This document shows, one piece after another, positions 49,757-60,656 of a stretch of DNA of 64,000 bases. Source of the stretch: Macrotrachela quadricornifera (Eukaryota > Rotifera > Eurotatoria > Philodinida > Philodinidae); assembly GCA_022393335.1 (NCBI GenBank), contig JAJEKB010000883.1, positions 1-64,000 on the forward strand, read 5' to 3'. Both the position numbers and the translations under genes were made by a program. Below the pieces are notes generated by a model. The model was not told the origin of the DNA. It did not search any database and saw nothing but the letters and a program-made list of their open reading frames with translations. The stretch's first letter is position 1. Every line of letters begins with the position of its first letter.

Positions 49757-51726
49757 GTTTAAAAAAAGCTAATCAAACTAAAAGTAAACATATTATAATG
49801 ATAGTTACATAGGAAAATGTAAATTTATAAAAAGAAAATTTATCGTTATTTGACTTTTTGAGATTTTGTTTGATAAAATAGTTTTGTAGATATTTTTAGA
49901 CTACTTCACAAATGTCAACATAAAGAATTTTATTCTCATATAATAGGAAGAAAAATGCAAATCAAATAGTATTAATTCAAAGCGAATTTTGAGTATAAAA
50001 ATAATTGTATTATCATTGATTTAACGATAAAAATTAAATATTAAAATTTATCAAAAAAAATAATTTTATTGAAATTTAAATGAATATGATAGGAATTGAT
50101 TTTTTTTTCTTGAATAAAATTTGTAGAAAGCTTGGAAAAAATATTTTATATGATTATCAGATTACATTTCCTACTTGAAATATCCGCGTGACATTTGAGT
50201 ACAAAATAAAAATTATACATTCAAATAGAATATTAATCAAGATTTTATCGATATATTTTTACTCACAGCAAAAAGGTATAATACGTTAACTTTTTTGATA
50301 AATATCTTGTTGTTATCTTTGATAAATTTTCACCGTTGTCGTTACTGATTGTGCTTTTCGTTTCGTTGACAAAGGAGGACAACCACTTTTTTAATCTCTC
50401 TTTTTTCTTGCTTTTTTTATGTTTGACGTTGTCATCACTAAATGATTGACAAAGGAAAAAAACGTATGAGAGAACGAGACAAACATCGTTTTCCACTCGA
50501 ATTCAACGAAGAAAAAGAATATAACTAAATGTATGAAAAGTAACATCTACAATTGAGAAGTGTATTTTCGTGCCGATGGCAGAAAAAAAGGAGTTGACAA
50601 TGTCGGTAACTGGCTTCTCACTCACAAAGACAAACATATTCTATCGTTAGACTTTGTTTCTTTTTTTTTTCTTTAAATAGGTGACAATTTTCAGATGAAT
50701 AAAATAAAAGAACACAATCTTTACAAAAGAAATGAAACAACACCGAAGTTGATTCTTAGAAGATTAAACAACAGATTTGAAGTATTAGGCGTTAACTGAA
50801 ACAATATTATCAATTATACTCATTTACCGATGTGACCGACTTTACATCGAAATCATACTAGAAAAATAATTGAAATAATCGATTGATTTTTAAAAAAAGT
50901 GTTTAAAATAAGTAATGATTGAAATTAAATTTAATATAGACGATTAACAATTCTAACTACGAATATTGATTGAAAACAAAAATTAAATTAAAATTTTATA
51001 TAACAATCTTTAGACAAGTGACGTTCTAACACTACTTATCATTAAGATATTGTTTAAAATATTAAGTTATGCATGTTTAAATTTAAAAACTCAACTAGAT
51101 GAATGAATTATAACAAGAAATTGTAATAAAACTAATGATTTTTTTTTAAAATTGCTATTATTTTTATAGAATAATACAATTTAAAAAACATGTAGACTAC
51201 ATTTAAGATGAATATCTCTGTTTTCTCTCAAGAAATCTATATTGAAATTCCTGTATCAAGATATATTATCACAACTTATTTTTCTTAATAATAGCTTAGT
51301 TGATCAACTTTATCATTATTGTTGATTGAAAAAGTAGATTTCAAGGGTAAATCAGCATAAACAATAATTGTTTGTTTAGTTAATTTACACTATTCAGACA
51401 TATACTTTCAGCAAATAGTCTATTTATTATTCTATCATTCAGAAATTGACACCATCCTTGACTGTTCATTCATGGTAACTACTTGTTTCGAATATGTTAA
51501 GTATTTCTACATTGAATATTCTATATTTTCAGAGATTGTATTATTTCTATTTATATGAGTATCAGAGTTTATTTAAAAACAAAAGAAATAGTTTGTCACA
51601 AAATTTAACATTGAAATAGATGAAACTAACATAAATTCTTTCATGAGACGAAAGAAAAAAGTCAATACATAATATCAGAAATTGTTTTTTCTAATATTTT
51701 AAACAAATCAGCCTTGTTATTTTTAA
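49757..51726. other. Intergenic region upstream of the CNBD2-like gene
   Basis: About 2 kb holding the presumed CNBD2-like promoter and the 3' flank of the secreted low-complexity gene. Short frames around 50263-50496 were not accepted. Nothing else recognised. Confidence 0.5.
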
Positions 51727-53011
51727 TTATAAGATAATTGTAGCAAAAAATGAAAAAAATATAATAAAATAAGATGTTGTTAAATGATAACTATTATTAT
51801 AATATGAATTTGGATTTGAATTTCCATAACTATTATAATTATTATAACTTGTATCTCTATTTGGATACCAAGCATTTGCAGAATTTTGACTATATCGATT
51901 ATAATTATTTGTATTTGGCCATAAATTATTATTATTATTAGTATTCATAGAAGTACCATAGGCATTACTGTTTGGTAATAAATTACTATTACTACCCATT
52001 GGTCCACCATAAGTATTACTGTTTGGTAATAAGTTACTATTGCTTCCCGCTGATCCACTATAGATATTAGTGTTTGGTGATTGATTGCTATTATAAGGAT
52101 ATTGATTATTATTTGTATTTGATAATGTACCATAAAGATCTTTATTAGTTAAAACTTGATTTGTATTTACTGGATAACTCATTTGAGAATTTGATGAAGA
52201 ATAAAATGAAGTACCAATGGATCCTTTAAATATAAATAAATAAATAAATCAAAATTTCGTTTTTTTTTAATATAAATAACCTGATGAGATAGGATTTCCG
52301 TTACTATCACGCATGATCGGATTTCCATTACTATCTCGTATGATCGGATTTCCATTTGTATCACGTAAAAATTGATTCGTACCACTAGCAGAATAAAAAT
52401 TATTTCCATTATATAAAGAATTTAATGATGATTGATCATTTGTTCCATACAATTGCTGTTGTTGTGGGCGTTGTTGATTATATAAATTAACACTATTTAA
52501 TGAATTTCCTGTATTTGATGATGATAAGATAGGATTGCCATAAAGATCTCGTGCGTCAGGATTATTTAAACGTATACCTTGTATATTTGTATTTGCTGGA
52601 TAATTATAGCCTGCAGGTGCACTTGCGCCTAAGTTTGCATTTGTACCATATAATGATCCTGATGTTTGATCACGACGACGACGATGACGACGACGATTCG
52701 CATTACCATGGATATCTAAATATAAATAAAGAGATGAATAATACATCAATGATTCAATTCAAGAGAATTTATGAATTTAAAAAGAAAACGTTTTTAAGTG
52801 AATAGGTACTTTGAGTCGTAGATTAAAACGACTGTCTACATAATCAGAAATGAAAAAGTTGATTGAATAATTTAAATCTCAAACATTCATTTTTTTTTGT
52901 AGTTAAGATGATTTAGATTAAGTAATGTTGATTGCTAGAAGACAAACACTTACCAGTGATTAGTAATGATTGTAGAAGAAGTGAAACGACGATTATGTTA
53001 GTCCACCACAT
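51727..53011 (-). CDS. Secreted Asn/Tyr/Gly-rich low-complexity protein with Arg cluster (copy 1)
   Basis: Three exons, 53011-52954, 52715-52281 and 52223-51727, 329 residues. Exon 1 is a signal peptide (MWWTNIIVVSLLLQSLLIT). Exon 2 opens with DIHGNANRRRHRRRR, a dense basic cluster that could be a furin-type propeptide site, then runs into Asn/Ser/Tyr/Gly/Gln-rich sequence with a threefold R-D-(T/S)-N-G-N-P-I repeat. Exon 3 holds two to three copies of a GSNSNLLPNSNxYG unit and Asn runs. The C terminus is a hydrophobic segment (about 310-329, TTSYFIIFFSFFATIIL), suggesting GPI or membrane anchoring. Composition is prion-like; such proteins may form extracellular coats, cement or adhesive. Family not recognised. 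Shares layout with the gene at 54090-54768. Confidence 0.75.
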
Positions 53012-54089
53012 GATATATTATTTTCAAATAAAAATGCTGTTTTGTTTTGATAATCTATAAATAATAAGCAATAACATTTCATTTTAGATATAAAATAGAA
53101 GTTAAATCAAATGATGAAGTTGACACTTTGCTTACATTTAACGAGAGGTCATGTTCGACGACAGCTATAATTCTTTTTTTTTATCAAATGATAGACCGTG
53201 CACATATATACGTATTGATAGCAACTGCGTTATAACGAGATTTTTTTTGTACTCTACTCTCTCTCAACGTTTTTTCTCGTCTCAATGATTGTCATTAGTC
53301 CTTCTGTCCTACTGGGATGTACGACATAGGTACGACAACAATTTTTTTCCTTCTCTCATTCCTGTTTCTCCTTTTTTTTTCTTTTTTATTCTGTACATAC
53401 ATCTAATAAAATACATATAATACTTCTTTTAACTGCAGTAGACTATTCGTCGAACTTTTTCTCCTTCTCCATTTCTCCTTCAAATGCCTACAAGCAATGC
53501 AATAATAAATATAATCATACAGGTCTTATGTGTCTGTACAGTTTTTGTTCGTTCGTTATTGCCTTTCCTATTATTTGAATAGAACTTTTTTTTGTTTCCT
53601 TATTGACGCAAGAGAATGAAATTGGTTGTACAGAATCATCGATTTTTTTTTCATAGGATGATCGGTATTTATATGTAATATATAGAGAAAAATTGTAATA
53701 GAATAATATTCTTACACTTGATTGTAAGAATAAATTAGTAATCATAAAAAAATATACCTTGAAAGAAACTTTATGATGCTATATAATATAGAAAATGATT
53801 ATCAAATAATTAAAAATAAATAATCAAATTAAGTGACAATTCTTTTTTCCAAGCCATATTGATTCTCAATAATAACAAATTGTATGATTTCAATACTTAT
53901 TCAAGCAACTTGAATTTAATTTAAAAAAAAGAATAGAAAAAATTTTACAATTTAATATGTAAATAAATGAAAATTGTCTAGTTTTTTAATAATTATTTGA
54001 ATGAAGTAAATTGTTGCAAGTACAAATGGAATAAGTCTTCTGAATACAAGCAACAATATATCATATATGTAGAAATATTGTTGAATTTT
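53012..54089. other. Spacer between the two secreted-protein genes
   Basis: About 1.1 kb with pyrimidine-rich stretches near 53230-53470 upstream of copy 1. No gene supported. Confidence 0.5.
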
Positions 54090-54768
54090 TCACTTGCCTG
54101 GAGGATTAATCGGTACGGAGTTTCCGGTACGTATAGGTGAATTTGGTCCAATAAGATTACCATCAAGACTATCACTTAACCGTTCTTGAAAGGGAATATT
54201 TCGGAGTGCTCGATACCAAAAATAACCTGTATTAGTTAAGCCACTACCTGTTCCACCTGTATAATACTGAGCACTGTTTCCTTGATTCCAATTAGGATAT
54301 TGATTATTGAATCCTGTAGCTGTATACCCAATTACATTTGATCCAGGTCCATAGAATCCACTACCATAGGCACTGCCAAAAGTTGGATATTGATAAGTTT
54401 GACTTGCACCATTTTGATAGAAACCATTATTATTATATTGATTTGATCCAGAACCGTAAGAGTTTGCGTCATAAGGTTGGTCTCCACTATAGCCTGTATT
54501 GGGATAACCATAACCATAACCAGGAGCACTATAAAATGAGCCTGATGGATATGTTAAAGGAGCTGTTGGAGAATAAGAACTGGAATATGGATTTATATTT
54601 GAAATATAATAACTGGATGATGATAATTGACGTCGTTTGCGACGCGCACGAGCATCAACAACTATATGAATACATCATATTTATACTTATAGTCAAAAGT
54701 ATCATGTCACAGAACTTACAAACTGATGAGAAGATTAAGAGTAATATAATCACTTTTAACATGGCCAT
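54090..54768 (-). CDS. Secreted Tyr/Gly/Asn-rich low-complexity protein with Arg cluster (copy 2)
   Basis: Two exons, 54768-54720 and 54661-54090, 206 residues; intron 58 nt, phase 1, in the same place and phase as the first intron of the neighbouring secreted gene. Signal peptide MAMLKVIILLLLIFSSV is followed by DARARRKRRQL, a good furin-like dibasic site, then Ser/Tyr/Gly/Asn/Pro-rich sequence with GYGYPNTGYSG and NSYGSGSNQY type segments. The last 60 residues are less repetitive (GYFWYRALRNIPFQERLSD, then IGPNSPIRTGNSVPINPP) and could be the conserved part. Unlike copy 1 it lacks a hydrophobic tail, so it is probably freely secreted. Either of two in-frame ATGs (54768, 54762) could start it. 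A long antisense frame over it is rejected as a shadow. Confidence 0.75.
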
Positions 54769-55289
54769 TGCTTTACACGAACAAATATATCTGTGTATAT
54801 ATAGATTGAAATATACGTACAGTTATATTAAAGTTTATACAGATATTATTCTTGATTGGTTAGATTTTTCTCATTTTCTTTCTTCCGGCACAAAATGTAC
54901 ATCGGTTCGTACAAAAAAAAAATTTTGTTCGTTTTTTTTTTCTTTTTTACTTGCACTATGCAAGCACTTTCTTCTATTTCGCCTGCCTTCATAAATAATT
55001 ATATATGCATATGACCATATACTTTTATACTTTAAATTGTTGCTGCATATTCGTACGATTTATATTGATTGCAGTAGCTAAATTGATTCTTTTTTTCTTT
55101 TTGCATAGTTATAAAAAGAAAATATAAGTGTATTAAGCAACAAACATATACATGTACAAATAAAAGCTATTAAAATAAATTACACATTGGTTTTTTGTGT
55201 CCCATTAAGTAACAACATTTGAGTTTAAAATATTTATGCCTGAGTCGTGTTTGGAATCTATCAAAAGAAAATGATAATTATGATATCAA
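54769..55289. other. Intergenic spacer
   Basis: About 520 bp between the secreted-protein gene start and the stop of the receptor gene, both minus strand. No coding signal. Confidence 0.5.
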
Positions 55290-58200
55290 TTACGCTTTTT
55301 CTTGATTTACTAGATCATATGTATCCGGCGCCACTTTACCATCACCTGTCATTTCCTTTAGAAAATTATATTTCTAAAAAAGAAATAATAATATGATAAA
55401 TTTATTATTTTAGTCTTGTTTTAGTTTACGATTTCTGTATATTTAGTTGAATCATCTTGTGGAGTATCTTCTGTAGAAATCCTAGATGAAGTGCTAGGAG
55501 TCGGTGTGGGCGGAGACAGTGGTGGTTGCTAAAAATATAAAATGAAACCTAGCTAAATAAGGCAGCATAATTAATATTGGCACCAGAATATAAGACATCT
55601 AATTGTTTTTTGAATAACTTTTGATCGAAATAAAATAGAAGTCTGCAACATTTGGCATATGATAGCCAAGATTCAAGAGCATATTTTTATAAGCAATAAC
55701 TTTTCTAAGAAAGAGTACGAAATTTAGTTTTTCAGAAGATCTTTAAAAAACCACGCTAGCTTTTTGAAAATTATCATAGAAGTCTATTAAATTTTTTACA
55801 TATTCAAAATCAGCATCAAAAACTGTGTCGATTCGTATATTTTTCTAGCCAATTAACGAGATAGTTTTTTCATCTAAAATTTATCTCTCGTCATCTTACA
55901 GGACCGTGTAAATAAATACATCCAGTCAAAAAAGATGGCGATTCCAAAAATAAAAAAACGAATAGACTTCTGTAACAATTTTCAAAACGTTAGCGTAGTT
56001 TTTCAAAGATTCCCTGGAAAACTGCAGGTTTCTATCTTGTTCGTATCAAGAGTTATTCAAAAAACAACCAAATGCCTTATATTCTGGCGTTGATGATAGT
56101 TACATTCACCGTCTCATCGGTATAACGTTGAAGAAAAGGAACTGTAGTGGATTGATCTGGTGTTTCCTGAACATAATAAAAAGTGAACTAATCATCAATA
56201 CTGAAAAAAAAAAGTTTCATTATAAAGTTTTGCATTTTTAATATTTTTCAAAAGCAAACATTTCTTATACAGCTAATTAAAACAGTTCTTACAATAAAAA
56301 AATGTTTTATTATCTATGCAAGTACTGATAAGTTTCAAGCAACTGACCTGCATATGGTTACCCAAATTTATTGATCTCAATTCCCTTGGTTTTCGTATCT
56401 ATATGAGTTAAATTTAGTTATTATAAAATTATAGTAATAAACAAAGATAAAATAATTCACTTCTCTTAAATCTCTTCTCTGCAGTATTGAAAAACTTACA
56501 GGATGTCGTCTTTTGACAAATTTGATTAAAAAAAATCTTAAATGAGAAACTTTTTAATTTTTTATATTTTGTTTTCGTTATACATACATGATTGGAATCA
56601 ATACAATAATTATACCTATGAGAATAATTAGAAAAATCCATCTACCAATTGAATCTACTTATATATAATAAGTCAAATTTAATAAATATTTATCACAAAA
56701 ATACTTGAAGATGTTTTAATGGTTTTACATTCTTCTTCTTTAAATGATTCATCCGCTTCATCATAAAAACAACGAAGACAAATTTTATATGTTGTTAATG
56801 ATTTAAGCTTATCAATAGGAATTGTTTGATTTGTTGTTTTGTCAATATCCTAATAAAAAGAATTTTTCTTTTCAAACATTTCACAATAATAGATTTCTAA
56901 CTTGAGACGATATTTCCAATTCTTGATCATCAACGTTACTAAAATGTCCAGAACATAAACGTGGACTTATTGTTCCTGTACTATTATGATTAATACGAAT
57001 AGTTAATTTTTTCGCTGTAATATCTTCTATTTTAAAATCGACTATAGTTGTATGTACTAAAAATAAAAAATAATTTATTTTACTTTTTTTTATATAATAA
57101 TTTTTACTAGGTTCAATATAAAACCGATATACGGATGATCCAAAACGACTTAATGATATATTCACAGTCATAGAAGTTTCCTTTGGAATTGTATGACGAT
57201 CTCGTGGTTCAAAACGAAAGATAAGTTCACTTGTATTGGTTATATTGAGCGTTGGTGGATAACGATAAGATGGTGTTCTGAATATAATAAAAGATTTGAA
57301 TTTTTCTTTTTTTTGTTAAAATTATTAATTTAATTATACTCATGATATGATTCAAAAAATTTAAAATGTTTTGGAAAATCATTTCGAAATGCACGTGCAA
57401 TTATTGGTGCAAGAAATATACATTCAACATAACGACGATCATATGCTTTACAACGTTCTTTTAATTGAATAACACCAGGTTTTTCTATAAAAAAAAATTT
57501 TCATTAGATTTTTTAAATGAAAATTTCACGATCTTTTTTTTATAACAAGTCAATGATATTAATTCTGTATTACGTTGAATTTTATAAGAAATTGTTTTTA
57601 TTTTTATGATGATAGATTTATGATTGTAAGTTTATCTATAGTAAAAATATAAAGATTTATGTTGTCATAAATAAGTTCACTTTTAAGTTTTAAAAGAACA
57701 AAATATTGAAGATATTACGAATATTTGAAGAAAAAAAAAGTACACATCACAAATTGACTTAAGTATTTATCAAATATCTTCAATCAATACTTCATATTGT
57801 ATAAAAGAAAATTTCATATTTAGTATATATATAAACTACATGTTAATCGTTCGAAATTTTTATAAAATTTATATTTACAAACATATCATTTTTATTCTCC
57901 TTATCTTAATACCTCCAATTATAAGATCAGCTGCTTGACCATAAGTAGCATTATTTTTCCAATGACAACTAATATGATTAATACCAATAAAACCATTTGG
58001 AAAGATATGAATACTTATTGTTGTAGAATTAATTTGTTTAGTTTTTAATATAAATGCTGGAGATGCTACAATTGGTTTATCAATAGAAGCAACTAATTCA
58101 TCTCGTTGTTTATTAATTTCAATTTGACTATTACAATAAAGAATACCTTCAGTATCATTCGAATTAAGCACCAATTCTAATGGTTCTAAATTGAAAAAAG

Positions 58201-58356
58201 AATATTATTAATTTAAATAAAAATAAAATTTTATTTAGTACCAATAATTGGCTCATTATCATGATGAAATTTGGATATATCATAATTACCAGATTCGTTT
58301 TGAGTATTGGTAAATGATAAAATATTTATAAATATAATTGATTTTATTAAAAACAT
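55290..58356 (-). CDS. Single-pass receptor resembling class I cytokine receptors
   Basis: Twelve exons, high to low: 58356-58242, 58185-57913, 57484-57340, 57277-57108, 57056-56902, 56849-56705, 56657-56588, 56509-56500 (10 nt), 56398-56348, 56166-56110, 55528-55430 and 55373-55290; 457 residues, all phases consistent. Signal peptide MFLIKSIIFINILSFTNT, then an ectodomain with many N-glycosylation sequons. NHISCHWKNNATY followed by ERCKAYDRRYVECIF gives the C-x-W...C...C spacing of the first cytokine-receptor module. Two fibronectin-III-like segments follow, the last with LKSLTTYKICLRCFYDEAD. A WSxWS box is not seen. A transmembrane helix (IGRWIFLIILIGIIIVLIPI, about 330-350) is followed by a basic stop-transfer and a tail of about 105 residues with Pro-rich sequence and TYDLVNQ, a possible SH2-docking tyrosine. 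A JAK/STAT receptor role is inference. An upstream ATG at 58443 is possible. Confidence 0.7.
55578..56090. mobile_element. Fold-back (MITE-like) inverted-repeat element in a receptor intron
   Basis: Lies inside intron 55529-56109 of the receptor gene. The left arm (from GGCACCAGAATATAAG at about 55579 through GAAGTCTATT near 55790) matches the reverse complement of the right arm (about 55963-56088, ending CTTATATTCTGGCG). Matching blocks include CAGAATATAAG, TTGTTTTTTGAATAAC, TTTTGAAAATT and AGAAGTCTATT. The left arm has an extra block of roughly 90 bp (about 55645-55735) absent from the right arm. No coding capacity. Ends and target-site duplication are not certain by eye. Confidence 0.7.
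57485..57912 (-). other. Long receptor intron (428 nt)
   Basis: Much longer than the other introns of the receptor apart from the fold-back-bearing one. A/T-rich, no frame or inverted repeat found. Confidence 0.4.
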
Positions 58357-58957
58357 TAATTTATTGAATAATTGATAGGATGTTGTTATGATAAAATTTA
58401 TTCGAAAAAGGAAAGCGTCACTATTTCGTTTATGATTCTTCAAAGAATGATTACTGTCTAGCTTTTTTTCTTTTGTCCTTGTATTTCAAACTATGTCAAT
58501 ACAAGAGTACAGCACGGAGAGGATGCAGTTTTTCGGTGAGAGTATGATGAAGAAAAAAAAAGAATATCTACTTTAACGTCATCGAACGTAGCTAAAGCTT
58601 ACAAACAAATATCTATTTTAACTCATTTTTCTTACGCAACATAGTTTTAATGAATGAATTTAATAATTCATCTTCTTTTTTTTATTTTCTAGGATAAAAA
58701 CAATAATTTTCTTTTTTGATAATCAATCTAATTAAAATACAGGAAAAAAACCAACATTGATGCAAACAGTTACGTAAGTTTCATAGAAAAAGAAAATGAC
58801 GAATTTACTTTTCGCGGAAAAATAAAGAATTTTATTCTTTCGAAGAATTAAATACTAATAAATAAATATAGTTATCATATTTATATATAAATAAAAAAAA
58901 CGTAAAACAATCTGAGTATCACAGTCTTTCGAAGAAATTATCATTAGTCATATAATA
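58357..58957. other. Intergenic spacer
   Basis: About 600 bp between the receptor start and the SAC3-domain gene stop (both minus strand). Presumed receptor promoter; an in-frame upstream ATG at 58443 for the receptor lies here. Confidence 0.5.
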
Positions 58958-60656
58958 TTAGTTTTTATTAAAATTAGTTCGACTTGTTTTACAATCAATA
59001 AACATTGATTCATTAGTTAAGATAACACCTAAAGATTTAAGATGATCTTGACAAATTTCATTTGATTCATAAGCTAACATTCTAGTAACAAGTTCAACTG
59101 GAAATGTTGGAGAAAATCTTCAAATAAAATTTTAAAAAAATCAAATTCATTTTTATCTTTTTATTTTTTAATACTAACCCCCAGATTAAAATCTGAATCA
59201 TCTGTTTACGATAAGTATCAATAAAAAGATTTACTAAACAACAAGCAAGTTTAGGTAAACATTTATAGAGTATAAATAATTGAATATAATCTTTTCGTCG
59301 AATAACAGAACAAAATGAAAGAACAATGTCAAAATTAGTTGTGTTTTTCGAAGATTTTCTTGCTTCATCAATATCAATTAAAATTCGATTTACTTCTAAA
59401 AGAAAAATACAAAAGATAAATAATAAATCCATCATATATAATTGTACATTCAGTATTTTCAAAAATTCTCTTCTATTAATTATTTGTTTGAAGCATGGAT
59501 TTCTCTTTAATCAAAAGATAATATCTGAAATTCTCAATGAAACCCTATATGATACAATTCAAAAATTATTTCTGACATATTTGAGAAAAGATGCACAATA
59601 AAAACATGCACTTAAGTATTATGTAATTCAGAGGGATGAAAGAACTCAAAAATGATTAGATTTGAAAATTGAATTTTCACGGAACAAAGCCAGATCTAAC
59701 ATAAATCATCCAGGTAAAAAAATATAGTTTATTGACCATATTTTGACATTTATTTCAAAAACTTGCTGTTATATTATTTTTAGTAAAATTTTCGTTAGTA
59801 TCTTTTGGATAAAGAAAAAAGAATGTTCTAATCAAATGAATAATAAAGAAGAGATATTCATAATACTGAAAGTACAATTATTTATAGTGCATTCATTAAT
59901 TTAAAAACTAATTTATTATATTACTTTTATAATCATTAATTAATAATGAATAAAGTAAACGGTAAATAAGAAATTCAATTAAATGAGTACTATTACAACC
60001 ACTATCATATAACATTTCTATTTGTGTTTGACATTGATTAAACTGATCACGATCATTCTAAAAATGAAATATTTTCATATTAATAATAAAAAAATTTTTT
60101 TGAATTTACCATTTCAAGTGCTATTCGAGCATTTTCTTCATAAACTAATACTGTAAAATCATTTCGTATTGATTGTACCATAAGATCTTGTCGAATACTT
60201 TTTAATTGATTACATATATATGACCAATCATTATTTGATTTATATTTATTTATAACAAAAGTAAATGCTTGTTCAAGAATTTTTAATGGTCGAATTGTTG
60301 ATGAATCAGGAGCCTTAAATTGATGTTTTAGTTTTAGAAAACAAAGAAGAAAACAAAGAATTATTTTACACTTGTTAAACGAAGATAATTTTTTTCCAAT
60401 TTTTCACATGTACCTATTATAGGTTGGTTTATATCATTAATTGATTTTATCTAGATAATAAAATATTAAATTTTAATAAATTCAATAAATTATTATACTG
60501 AATTATGTATTGGAGATATTGTTTCATTAGTAAATCGATTTCGTCGTTGTTCTAATCGTTTTTGTTCATCAAATTTTGAACTAATAAATGAAAAATAGAT
60601 AGAAAAATCATATAAAAATTAAATTATTACTCTTTAGAATTTAACGATGATCGCAT
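58958..60656 (-). CDS. LENG8: SAC3/GANP-domain protein, LENG8-like
   Basis: Seven exons, high to low: 60656-60631, 60580-60499, 60450-60370, 60313-60110, 60057-59925, 59395-59179 and 59117-58958; 300 residues. The hallmark run is EKNYLRLTSAPDSSTIRPLKIL, SYICNQLKSIRQDL, VQSIRNDFTVLVYEENARIAL and QFNQCQTQIEMLY, matching the SAC3 domain of LENG8/Thp3, an mRNA processing/export-related nuclear factor. The C-terminal winged-helix part (CCLVNLFIDTYRKQMIQIL, then FSPTFPVELVTRMLAYES) and the final IDCKTSR are also present. The long N-terminal region of vertebrate LENG8 (about 500 residues) is missing; the protein is essentially SAC3 only, with 45 leading residues. The 529-nt intron 59396-59924 is the only long one. 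ATG 60656 sits three bases after an AG acceptor-like site. Confidence 0.9.

Noticed and set aside
50263..50496. 77-codon minus-strand frame upstream of the CNBD2-like gene, considered as a 5' exon
   Set aside because: Would need a long intron, its donor phase does not obviously join the ATG exon, and composition is not gene-like; left unannotated.
54338..54994. 218-codon open frame on the plus strand
   Set aside because: It is antisense to the spliced secreted-protein gene; its His/Tyr/Asp-rich composition mirrors the low-complexity coding of the minus strand, and it has no family features.
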